Positions 1-5,242 of a DNA stretch of 9,337 bases are shown here, piece by piece; position 1 is the stretch's first letter; each line of letters opens with the position of its first letter. This stretch comes from Chloroflexota bacterium (lineage in GTDB: Bacteria; Chloroflexota; Dehalococcoidia; DSTF01; JACRBR01), in NCBI GenBank assembly GCA_025355835.1, contig JANXYW010000189.1, positions 1-9,337 of the forward strand, in the 5' to 3' direction. A model generated the notes under the pieces. It had not been told where the DNA came from. It ran no database searches and saw only the letters and a list, made by a program, of their open reading frames with translations. A program made the translations under genes and the position numbers.

Positions 1-1038
1 GAGATTGAGCGTTGGCGGGATCAGTCCTGCCTGTAACGAGAAGATCGCCGCAACGAGGCTCATCGCGCCCGACGCGCCGAGCGTGTGGCCCAGCGCTCCC
101 TTGATCGACGTGAGCCACAGCCGGTCCGTGTTCGGCCCCCAGACGCGGCGGACCGCCTTGCCCTCGATCGCGTCCAGCATGTTGCCACCGGCGCTCGCGA
201 AAATCACGTCGATCTCGCCCTGGAGCGTGAGATCCCACTTGATCAGCGCCTTCTGCATCGCGCGGCCCGTATCGATTTCGTTCGCTGCCGCGTGCGCGAC
301 GGGCGCGCGATTGAACGTCGCGCCGTAGCCATCGACGTACGCGAGGATGTGCGCGCCGCGGCGCACTGCCACGTCCTCGTCCTCCAGCACGACCATCGCT
401 GCGCCTTCCGATAGCGCGAAGCCGTCGCGCGCCACATCAAACGGCCGCATCGCGTGCGTAGGATCGGTGTTGTTGCGCGTGAGCATCCTCAGCGCATCGA
501 AGTGGCGCAGGCCGTCGGGTGTGATCGGCGCCTCCGCGCCGCCGGCGACGGCGATCGCGCACTCCTCGCGCCGGATCCACTCCGCGGCCTCGCCGATCGC
601 CATCAGGCCGCCAACGGCGCCGTTCGAGAGATGCATCACCGGCCCCGCCGCGCTGATCGTGCGCGCGACGTTCGCCGTCGTCGTCACGGCGTGCTCCGGC
701 ATCTCGGTGCCGATCGCGACGCCGATCTGCGTGACGGTCTCGGACGTGATCGGCACTGCGCTCTGGATAAGCGCCTGAATCGCCGCGTCGGCAGCGAACA
801 GCGAACGCCGATCCATCCGCGCTGCGGCCTCGGGATCCATGTCGTCGCGCGGCGTGTAATCGCGCGCTTCCGCCGCGATGCGGCAGTCGAGCGCAGACGC
901 ATCGAACGACGTGATCGGCGCAATCGCGCTGACGCCGCCGCAGAGCCCCGCCCACAACGCCTCCGCCGTCCGCCCGAACGGCGACACGACGCCAACGCCC
1001 GTAATGCAAACGCGCTTCGCAGAATCTGATTCAGCCAT
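1..1038 (-). CDS. FabF-like ketosynthase lacking catalytic Cys and His; chain-length-factor-like (3' end cut by window edge)
   Basis: Reading leftward from the ATG at 1036-1038, 346 codons stay open to the window edge; the family is about 400-420 residues. The thiolase-fold ketosynthase pattern is clear: KRVCITGVGVVSPFG near the N-terminus, VAGGAEAPITPDG, MRPFDVARDGFALSEGAA in the middle, and SIKGALGHTLGASGAM followed by LIPPTLNL at the right-hand edge of the protein. At the nucleophile position, where FabF has TACTSG, it reads LSNGAVGGLMA, so Cys is replaced by Ala141 (or Gly140). The first catalytic His (HGTSTP in FabF) is replaced by Ser282 in FASAGGN. The Lys313/His318 pair of the KxxxGH motif is kept. 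In type II polyketide chain-length factors the corresponding segments read roughly EQAGGLDA and VFADxAG, a similar layout. I infer a non-condensing KS-beta-type partner rather than FabF. No Shine-Dalgarno is visible before the start. It lies 129 bp downstream of fabH on the same strand. Confidence 0.85.
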   Translation of the reverse strand, partial: MAESDSAKRVCITGVGVVSPFGRTAEALWAGLCGGVSAIAPITSFDASALDCRIAAEARDYTPRDDMDPEAAARMDRRSLFAADAAIQALIQSAVPITSETVTQIGVAIGTEMPEHAVTTTANVARTISAAGPVMHLSNGAVGGLMAIGEAAEWIRREECAIAVAGGAEAPITPDGLRHFDALRMLTRNNTDPTHAMRPFDVARDGFALSEGAAMVVLEDEDVAVRRGAHILAYVDGYGATFNRAPVAHAAANEIDTGRAMQKALIKWDLTLQGEIDVIFASAGGNMLDAIEGKAVRRVWGPNTDRLWLTSIKGALGHTLGASGAMSLVAAIFSLQAGLIPPTLNL

Positions 1039-1116
1039 GCAGTGAAGGTAACGAGCGCGCGTGCGGGACGCTAGGCGTCGAAGCTTGGGCGCGCTACATC
1101 CTCGTTGATCCCAACT

Positions 1117-1146
1117 AATCTGTGAGAATCGGTGAAATCTGTGGAT
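1117..1146 (+). repeat. Triplicated AATCKGTG octamer in the fabH/KS-like spacer
   Basis: Three near-identical octamers, AATCTGTG (1117-1124), AATCGGTG (1127-1134) and AATCTGTG (1136-1143), follow one another in the spacer between fabH and the KS-like gene. A related pair occurs on the minus strand at 9226-9242 inside the 3' end of the GxxExxY gene. The function is unknown. It looks like a fragment of a dispersed repeat rather than a regulatory site. Confidence 0.5.
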
Positions 1147-1167
1147 GCCCCGCGTCCGCAGTAACGC

Positions 1168-2202
1168 TTACGCGCGTGCCTCCGCGAGCGCACCGGAGCG
1201 CGCGGCGGGCGCCACGCCGGTGCGGCTGTATTCGAGGATCATCGCGCCCCACGAGAGGCCGCCGCCGATCGAGCACAGCGCGAGTCGCGCTCCCTCGTCG
1301 AGCCGGCCTTCGCGAGACGCTTCGCTGAGGGCGATCGGAATCGTCGCCGACGACGTGTTGCCGTACTTGTGCACCGTGACGAGTGCCTTCTCCATTGGCA
1401 GATCCAGCGACTTCGAGACGCCTTGAATGATCCGCATGTTCGCCTGGTGCGGTACCAGCACGTCGATGTCTGCGATCGTAAGGCCCGCTTTCAACGTTGC
1501 TTCGCGGACGGCTGCGGACATCGACTGAACGGCGAGCTTGAACATCGCCGGGCCGTCCATGTTGATCATGCACAGATGCGGCGGCGCGCCGTTGCCATCG
1601 GCGTCGCGCGGTCCGCACGGACCCTCCGCGTACAGCGCGAGCTTCTTCGATCCGTCGCTGTGCAGCACGAATCCCAGCGATCCACCGAACTCCGCCGCCT
1701 CCAGCACAACCGCTCCCGCGCCATCGCCGAAGAGCACGCATGTCCCACGGTCTTCCCAGTTCAAAATGCGCGACAGCACCTCGGAGCCGCAGACCAGCAC
1801 GCGCTTATACGCGCCCGTCGCGATGTACTGCGTCGCGGCCGACAGCGCGGAAAGAAAGCCCATGCATGCGGCGCTGACGTCGTAGCCGCCGGCATTGACC
1901 GCACCTAGGCCGTCTTGCACCAGCGACGCCGTCGCAGGGAACATGCCGTCCGGCGTCGTCGTGCCGACGAGGATCAACTCGATGTCTTCGGGGTTGAGGC
2001 GCGCATCTTCGAGCGCCATCCGCGCCGCGTTGATCGCGAGGCTGCTCGATGTCTCGTGCGGCGCCGCGACGTGGCGCTCGAGGATGCCGGTGCGGTCGCG
2101 GATCCACTGGTCGGAGGTAGCGACCAGTTTCTCCAACTCGGCGTTTGTGACGATGCGTTCGGGAAGGTAGTGGCCGAGGCCGGCGATGCGGGTGCCGATC
2201 AA
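1168..2202 (-). CDS. fabH: Beta-ketoacyl-ACP synthase III (FabH)
   Basis: FabH condenses an acyl-CoA starter with malonyl-ACP, the initiating step of type II fatty acid synthesis in the cytoplasm. The 344-residue product has the complete triad: Cys113 in DVSAACMGF, His252 in VPHQANMRII and Asn282 in KYGNTSSATIP. It also has the GDGAGAVVL segment and the C-terminal GGGLSWGAMILEY. The N-terminus (IGTRIAGLGHYLPERIVTN) fits the family. No ATG is in frame near it, so I chose the TTG at 2200-2202, which has GGAG (minus strand, 2208-2211) five bases upstream. The frame stays open much further upstream, but that part runs through hairpin repeats and the hrcA promoter and is not coding. An extended -10 element lies about 40 bp upstream. 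The gene precedes the KS-like gene on the same strand and probably shares its transcript. About 15 extra residues follow the usual C-terminus. Confidence 0.95.
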   Translation of the reverse strand: MIGTRIAGLGHYLPERIVTNAELEKLVATSDQWIRDRTGILERHVAAPHETSSSLAINAARMALEDARLNPEDIELILVGTTTPDGMFPATASLVQDGLGAVNAGGYDVSAACMGFLSALSAATQYIATGAYKRVLVCGSEVLSRILNWEDRGTCVLFGDGAGAVVLEAAEFGGSLGFVLHSDGSKKLALYAEGPCGPRDADGNGAPPHLCMINMDGPAMFKLAVQSMSAAVREATLKAGLTIADIDVLVPHQANMRIIQGVSKSLDLPMEKALVTVHKYGNTSSATIPIALSEASREGRLDEGARLALCSIGGGLSWGAMILEYSRTGVAPAARSGALAEARA

Positions 2203-2240
2203 GTTCGCTCCATCGGCCCGAAGCGCGCGGGCCGTATTCG

Positions 2241-2249
2241 AGTATAGCA
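2241..2249 (-). promoter_or_regulatory. Extended -10 promoter for fabH
   Basis: Read on the minus strand this is TGCTATACT: a TGN extension plus TATACT, five of six bases matching TATAAT. There is no convincing -35 at 17-18 bp, as expected for an extended -10 promoter. Transcription would start near 2234, giving a leader of roughly 30 nt to the TTG start of fabH. This is a prediction from sequence only. Confidence 0.5.
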
Positions 2250-2297
2250 CTGGGGTAGGCGGCTTCGGGTGCGGCCAACCGATCCTATTTTGCGCTT

Positions 2298-2322
2298 GTA
2301 GCGCGGGCTTTCGAGCCCGTGC
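2298..2322 (+). repeat. GTAG-hairpin, REP-like, copy A
   Basis: GTAG (2298-2301) leads directly into a hairpin: arm 2301-2309, loop TTCG (2310-2313), arm 2314-2322, nine pairs including one G-T wobble. A second copy at 3950-3974 matches over 26 of 29 bases (2298-2326 against 3950-3978). A GTAG (or GGAG) tetranucleotide 5' of an imperfect palindrome is the hallmark of REP elements mobilised by RAYT (TnpA-REP) transposases. Assignment to that class is inference. Confidence 0.6.
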
Positions 2323-2368
2323 GGCGTTCGATCCGGGAACATGCCTTCCAACCCGAGTGCGATCCGAT

Positions 2369-2391
2369 GTAGGACAGCCGCCCTCGGCTGT
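2369..2391 (+). repeat. GTAG-hairpin, REP-like, copy C
   Basis: GTAG (2369-2372) precedes a perfect 7-bp stem, ACAGCCG (2374-2380) with CGGCTGT (2385-2391), around the loop CCCT. The same stem recurs in inverted orientation at 2526-2545, so the two could form a REP pair. Confidence 0.55.
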
Positions 2392-2460
2392 TGGACGGGA
2401 TTCACGTTGCAACCACTGCTCGGCGGCGGAAAAACAACTGGGTTGAGTCGCGGACCAACT

Positions 2461-2509
2461 TCCTCTCCGCCGGGCGGAGAGGACCAGCGCGCAGCGCGGA
2501 GGTGAGGTC
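2461..2509 (+). repeat. CCTCTCC hairpin with GGTGAGG tail, copy 1
   Basis: A perfect stem pairs TCCTCTCCGC (2461-2470) with GCGGAGAGGA (2474-2483) around a 3-nt loop, and is followed by AGGTGAGGT further downstream. A second element at 4911-4948 has the same plan: CCTCTCC, a short palindromic centre, GGAG, then GGGTGAGGT. The stem base pairs differ between copies while the pairing is kept. There is no U-run, so a terminator is unlikely. Confidence 0.5.
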
Positions 2510-2525
2510 ACGTTCACGAGCGACT

Positions 2526-2545
2526 CACAGCCGGGGACGGCTGTG
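2526..2545 (-). repeat. Hairpin sharing the copy C stem, inverted
   Basis: CACAGCCG (2526-2533) and CGGCTGTG (2538-2545) form a perfect 8-bp stem with a 4-nt loop. Read on the minus strand, its 18-bp core matches the palindrome at 2374-2391 in 16 positions. It lacks the GTAG leader. It lies about 70 bp upstream of the hrcA -35 element. Confidence 0.5.
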
Positions 2546-2615
2546 CCACTCTCCGTGTGGTCGCCATCCGTCGTCGCAATTTTGCTTTCCCGCCTCCAAC
2601 CTCCATCGCCCAGCC

Positions 2616-2645
2616 TTGCCCTCCTCTGGCCGCGATTGCTACACT
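2616..2645 (+). promoter_or_regulatory. Sigma70-type promoter of the hrcA-dnaK operon
   Basis: TTGCCC (2616-2621) and TACACT (2640-2645) are separated by 18 bp and each matches four of six consensus bases. The predicted start near 2652 falls at the left edge of the CIRCE operator. This is the usual geometry for HrcA-repressed vegetative promoters, and the position supports the call more than the match quality does. Confidence 0.6.
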
Positions 2646-2654
2646 TCGGAGCAG

Positions 2655-2681
2655 TTAGCACTCGTGACTGGAGAGTGCTAA
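2655..2681 (+). promoter_or_regulatory. CIRCE operator (HrcA binding site)
   Basis: A perfect inverted repeat, TTAGCACTC (2655-2663), a 9-nt spacer, then GAGTGCTAA (2673-2681), matches the CIRCE consensus exactly. HrcA dimers bind this element to repress heat-shock operons, and repression is relieved when HrcA becomes inactive under stress. It ends 11 bp before the hrcA start codon and so occupies the place of a normal ribosome binding site. In the mRNA the hairpin may also affect translation or stability. No other CIRCE copy is seen in the window, so hrcA autoregulation and control of grpE and dnaK depend on this single site. Confidence 0.97.
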
Positions 2682-2692
2682 TTCGAATCTGA

Positions 2693-3727
2693 ATGACACT
2701 GACAGAACGCCGCGCACAGCTTCTGAGCCTGATTATTGGCGAATACGTCGATACGGCGATGCCGGTCGGCTCGGACGCGATTGTCCGCCGCTTTGACCTG
2801 CCCTTTTCGTCCGCCACCATCCGCAACGAGATGGCGCGGCTTGAGGACGAAGGCTACATCACGCACCCCCACACCTCCGCCGGGCGCGTGCCGGCCGACA
2901 AGGGCTACCGCTACTACGTCGAGGCGCTGATGCAGGAGCGCGACCTGCCGAGCGAGGTCAAGCAGACCATCCGCCATCAGTTCCACCAGGCCGGCCGCGA
3001 AGAGGACGAGTGGGTGCACTTGTCGGCGGCGGTGCTGGCGCGCGCCGTTGAGAACGCCGCCGTCGTCACGCTGCCGCGGACGCCGGAGTCGCACCTGAAG
3101 CGCTTGGAGCTCGTCGGCATCCAGGACGGCGCGGCGCTGCTGGTGATCGTGCTGCAGCAGGCGCGCGTGAAGCAGCAGGTGCTGATCTTCCCGGAGCCGA
3201 TGGATCAGGATCAACTCACTGCCATCGCCAACCACCTGAACGCGGCGTTCCGCGGGCACACGGCCGACGAGATCCGCGGCTCGCAGGCGCAGCTAACGCA
3301 GATGGAGTGGCATGTCGCCAACGCCATCCGCGAGATCATGAGCGCGTCGGACCGCGGCGGCTACGACGAGGCGTATCTCGAAGGCGTGCGCAACGTGCTC
3401 CAAAAGCCGGAGTTCGGCACCAGCGACAAGATGCTCAACCTGCTCGAAGTGCTGGAGCAGCGCAACCTGACGAAGCTCATCCCGTTCCGCGAGATTTCCG
3501 CCGACGGCGTGACGGTGATGATCGGCGCCGAGAACGAAGAGGACGCGATGCACGACTACAGCGTCGTCATCAGCCCGTACGGCGTACCCGGCGGCATTAG
3601 CGGCGCGATGGCCGTCGTCGGCCCGACGCGCATGCGCTACTCGCAGACGATCTCGACCGTGCGCTTCATCGCCGGCCTGATGAGCGAGATGCTGGCCACG
3701 TACTACGACGAAGGAGCACGAGAATGA
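2693..3727 (+). CDS. hrcA: Heat-shock repressor HrcA
   Basis: HrcA is the transcriptional repressor that binds CIRCE and needs GroEL for proper folding. The 344-residue length is typical. Residues 1-76 form the winged-helix DNA-binding domain: LTERRAQLLSLIIGEYV, then PVGSDAIVRRF, SSATIRNEMARLEDEGYI (39-56) and HTSAGRVPADKGYRYYV (60-76). The rest is the GAF-like and dimerisation region, ending in MIGAENEEDAMHDYSVVIS and GAMAVVGPTRMRYSQTIS, both characteristic of the family. ATG at 2693 gives the expected N-terminus. No good Shine-Dalgarno is visible, because CIRCE occupies that space. It is the first gene of the operon, and its stop overlaps the next start as ATGA. Repression of its own operon is expected. 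Confidence 0.97.
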   Translation: MTLTERRAQLLSLIIGEYVDTAMPVGSDAIVRRFDLPFSSATIRNEMARLEDEGYITHPHTSAGRVPADKGYRYYVEALMQERDLPSEVKQTIRHQFHQAGREEDEWVHLSAAVLARAVENAAVVTLPRTPESHLKRLELVGIQDGAALLVIVLQQARVKQQVLIFPEPMDQDQLTAIANHLNAAFRGHTADEIRGSQAQLTQMEWHVANAIREIMSASDRGGYDEAYLEGVRNVLQKPEFGTSDKMLNLLEVLEQRNLTKLIPFREISADGVTVMIGAENEEDAMHDYSVVISPYGVPGGISGAMAVVGPTRMRYSQTISTVRFIAGLMSEMLATYYDEGARE

Positions 3728-3933
3728 CTTTCTGGGCATGCGAACGCTGCGGCAAGCACAGGACGCGACCACTCACGTCCGACGAGGCCGACAAGTTCCG
3801 GGCGTCGAAGGGCGATGAACTAGTCGACGGTTGGGAGACCCTTCGTCTCGAAGTTTGTCTATTCGACGAATGCCGGGTAGTGACGGCTTGGTTGAACGAT
3901 CCAAAGGGGACGGAGCGTAAGCTCGTCGCCTAA
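3724..3933 (+). CDS. Small four-cysteine protein, translationally coupled to hrcA
   Basis: This 69-residue product is not recognised. Its start overlaps the hrcA stop as ATGA (3724-3727), and a good AAGGAG lies at 3711-3716, seven bases upstream. Both strongly suggest a real, coupled gene. The protein begins MTFWACERCGK, with Cys6 and Cys9 as a CxxC knuckle, and has Cys45 and Cys50 in VCLFDEC. These four Cys could hold a structural zinc as a small zinc-ribbon-like fold. It is hydrophilic, with no signal peptide or membrane segment. Its position between the heat-shock repressor and grpE suggests co-regulation with protein quality control, but no function can be assigned. A chance ORF is possible but less likely given the start context. 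Confidence 0.7.
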   Translation: MTFWACERCGKHRTRPLTSDEADKFRASKGDELVDGWETLRLEVCLFDECRVVTAWLNDPKGTERKLVA

Positions 3934-3949
3934 AGCATCACCCACCACC

Positions 3950-3974
3950 GTAGCGTGGGCTTTCCAGCCCGCGC
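3950..3974 (+). repeat. GTAG-hairpin, REP-like, copy B
   Basis: GTAG (3950-3953) leads into the arm 3953-3961, loop TTCC (3962-3965) and arm 3966-3974. Compared with copy A at 2298, two of the three differences fall in the stem and both keep pairing through G-T wobbles, which suggests selection on the hairpin. It lies in the 119-bp spacer between the small Cys protein gene and grpE. Confidence 0.6.
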
Positions 3975-3984
3975 GGCGCCCGAA

Positions 3985-4046
3985 ACTGACGACCGAAGAC
4001 TGACGACCCGACAAAGAGAGACCGAAAGACAGAGAGACGGAGAGAC
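3985..4046 (+). repeat. Purine-rich short direct repeats upstream of grpE
   Basis: ACTGACGACC occurs at 3985-3994 and again at 3999-4008. GAGAGAC occurs three times (4016-4022, 4032-4038, 4040-4046). The last part also supplies GGAG at 4039-4042, ten bases before the grpE ATG, which is the likely ribosome binding site. Slippage-prone sequence could vary in copy number between strains. Confidence 0.5.
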
Positions 4047-4052
4047 ATACAA

Positions 4053-4592
4053 ATGACCACAGACAACGAAGAAAACACCACAACCACCGACGAACTGCCC
4101 AACAACGTCGAATCGCTGAAGTCGCTGCTCGATGAGGAGCGGCAGAAGGCGCAGTCGTTCATGGCGAGCTGGCAACGCGCCGCAGCCGACTTCCAGAACT
4201 ACAAGCGCCGCGTCGAGGAGGAGCGCTCCGAGACGGCACGCTTCGCCAGCGCTGCGTTGACGATCAACCTGCTGCCGCTGATCGACGATCTCGATCTCGC
4301 ACTGATGAACGTCGACACGCACCTTGCCGGGCTGACGTGGGTCGATGGCATCCGCCTCATCCACCGCAAGTTCCAGGCCGTGCTGGAGATGACCGGCGTA
4401 CAAGAGATCGACGCCGACGGCGAAACGTTCGACCCGTCGCTGCACGAAGCCGTGAGCCAAGGGCCGGGCGAAGAGAATAAAGTGATCGCGGTCGTCCAGA
4501 AGGGCTACAAGCTCGGCGACCGCGTCATCCGTCCAGCGATGGTTGTGGTGGGCGACGGAACCACGAAGGACACGAAGGAACACCAAGGGTAA
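4053..4592 (+). CDS. grpE: Nucleotide exchange factor GrpE
   Basis: GrpE releases ADP from DnaK and acts as a thermosensor in the Hsp70 cycle. The 179-residue product has the expected order: an acidic, Thr/Asn-rich N-terminal tail (1-16), a long helical coiled-coil segment with SWQRAAADFQNYKRRVEEE, and a C-terminal beta domain containing the signature FDPSLHEAVSQGPGEENKVI (from residue 126) and KGYKLGDRVIRPAMVVV. GGAG at 4039-4042 supports the ATG at 4053. The last ten residues (170-179, TTKDTKEHQG) are unusual: they translate a run of CACGAAGG-type repeat units rather than the normal family ending shortly after the RPAMVVV strand. The domain core is intact, so the protein should work. It lies between hrcA and dnaK and falls under the upstream CIRCE. 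Confidence 0.95.
   Translation: MTTDNEENTTTTDELPNNVESLKSLLDEERQKAQSFMASWQRAAADFQNYKRRVEEERSETARFASAALTINLLPLIDDLDLALMNVDTHLAGLTWVDGIRLIHRKFQAVLEMTGVQEIDADGETFDPSLHEAVSQGPGEENKVIAVVQKGYKLGDRVIRPAMVVVGDGTTKDTKEHQG
4560..4589 (+). repeat. Tandem CCACGAAGG/ACACGAAGG repeat inside the grpE 3' end
   Basis: Units CCACGAAGG, ACACGAAGG and a degenerate ACACCAAGG follow one another and form the last ten GrpE codons. Single CCACGAAGG copies recur at 4667-4675 and 4978-4986, each just ahead of a small ORF. It appears to be a dispersed repeat that has joined the gene. Confidence 0.6.
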
Positions 4593-4611
4593 GGAAGAAC
4601 GTCGAAATGCT

Positions 4612-4635
4612 GTAGGGGCGCAACCTGTTGCGCCC
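4612..4635 (+). repeat. GTAG-hairpin, REP-like, copy D
   Basis: GTAG (4612-4615) is followed by a perfect stem, GGGCGCAAC (4616-4624) with GTTGCGCCC (4627-4635), and then a GCGG tail like that of copies A and B. It begins 19 bp after the grpE stop. The absence of a U-run argues against a classical terminator, though it might stabilise the mRNA 3' end of grpE. Confidence 0.6.
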
Positions 4636-4685
4636 GCGGTCGTACCCAGCGATGAGTTGGGCGCAGCCACGAAGGAGTTCGAATG

Positions 4686-4898
4686 ATGAATCAACTTGAA
4701 GCCACAAACAGAACTCTGCACGACGCCGAGGTCGCCTACGCCGTGCTGTGCCCGCCGGTTCGGACACGTTTGGGCGGCATGCCGCTGGCGTCGCACGTAC
4801 TGGACCGAGCTGCAGCAGAGTCAGCGCACCGAGAGTTGAAGATGGCCCAAACAGCAGTGTTGGAAGCGCGCCGAGCCACAACGGCGCTCAGCGGATAG
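4686..4898 (+). CDS. Small helical protein of unknown function
   Basis: This 70-residue product (MNQLEATNRTLHDAEVAYAV at the start) is not recognised. GAAGGAG at 4671-4677 is a good Shine-Dalgarno. Two ATGs follow in frame, at 4683 and 4686; the second has the better spacing of 8 nt, and use of the first would add one Met. Residues from about 35 on are Ala/Glu/Arg-rich and look helical (LDRAAAESAHRELKMAQTAV). There is one Cys and no signal or membrane segment. The Shine-Dalgarno overlaps a CCACGAAGG repeat copy. It sits between grpE and dnaK on the same strand and is presumably co-transcribed. A coding role is supported only by the start context and position, so a chance ORF remains possible. 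Confidence 0.5.
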   Translation: MNQLEATNRTLHDAEVAYAVLCPPVRTRLGGMPLASHVLDRAAAESAHRELKMAQTAVLEARRATTALSG

Positions 4899-4910
4899 AG
4901 GAAACGTACT

Positions 4911-4948
4911 CCCCTCTCCACGTCGTGGAGCGGGGCTGGGGGTGAGGT
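4911..4948 (+). repeat. CCTCTCC hairpin with GGTGAGG tail, copy 2
   Basis: CTCCACG (4916-4922) pairs with CGTGGAG (4924-4930) around a single central base (a loop of at least three in practice). CCCC (4911-4914) pairs with GGGG (4932-4935), and GGGGGTGAGGT follows. The plan matches the element at 2461-2509 although the loop-proximal sequence differs. Confidence 0.5.
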
Positions 4949-5004
4949 GCTCGATTGGCACGACTCTCCCGAAAGCGCCACGAAGGCCGAGAGGGAACAA
5001 GAAC

Positions 5005-5242
5005 ATGAGCAACGACTACCTGTACGACGCAGTCGAGAACGTCAGACGAAAATCGGCAGCCGCGCTGGAGATTCTGTCAAGCGGCGCCGCGAGCGCGGGC
5101 GCGCAAGCGGTCGGCGTCGTCGAGCCGCCGGCGGACATCGTCATCGATGGCGCACTCATCGCTGAAACGCAACGAGCGCTGGATCTGGCCGTGATGGCGC
5201 TTGAGGAAATTCGCGGACGAGATCAGAAGGAGAACAAACAAG

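Larger units (their letters stand above)
2203..2692. other. Divergent fabH/hrcA intergenic region
   Basis: This 490-bp stretch between two divergently transcribed genes contains no credible protein gene. It holds the fabH promoter at its left end and the hrcA promoter and CIRCE operator at its right end. Between them lie at least four separate palindromes (near 2298, 2369, 2461 and 2526). The open frames crossing it on both strands are low-complexity translations of these repeats. Confidence 0.8.

Noticed and set aside
437..1029. Frames of about 190 codons on both strands over the KS-like gene.
   Set aside because: They are Arg-rich frame shadows; the KS-like frame on the minus strand carries conserved motifs throughout.
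1805..2278. Minus-strand frame with an ATG start just ahead of fabH.
   Set aside because: It is out of frame with fabH, overlaps it almost entirely and gives an Arg/His/Pro-rich shadow translation.
2290..2550. Palindrome cluster considered as a CRISPR array or integration site.
   Set aside because: The repeats differ in sequence and spacing, there are no regular spacers, and no cas or integrase genes are present.
2203..2826. Upstream extension of the fabH frame, adding over 200 residues.
   Set aside because: The extension runs through the hairpin repeats, the CIRCE operator and the start of hrcA. Its residues are low-complexity translations of repeats, and the FabH N-terminus begins naturally at the TTG at 2202.
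4612..4635. Hairpin after grpE as an intrinsic terminator.
   Set aside because: There is no U-run after the stem and the operon must continue to dnaK, so it fits a REP-like element better.
5201..5242. Earlier in-frame ATG giving DnaK a 14-residue extension.
   Set aside because: The extension would include the AAGGAG Shine-Dalgarno, and MGKVIGIDLGTT is the standard DnaK N-terminus.
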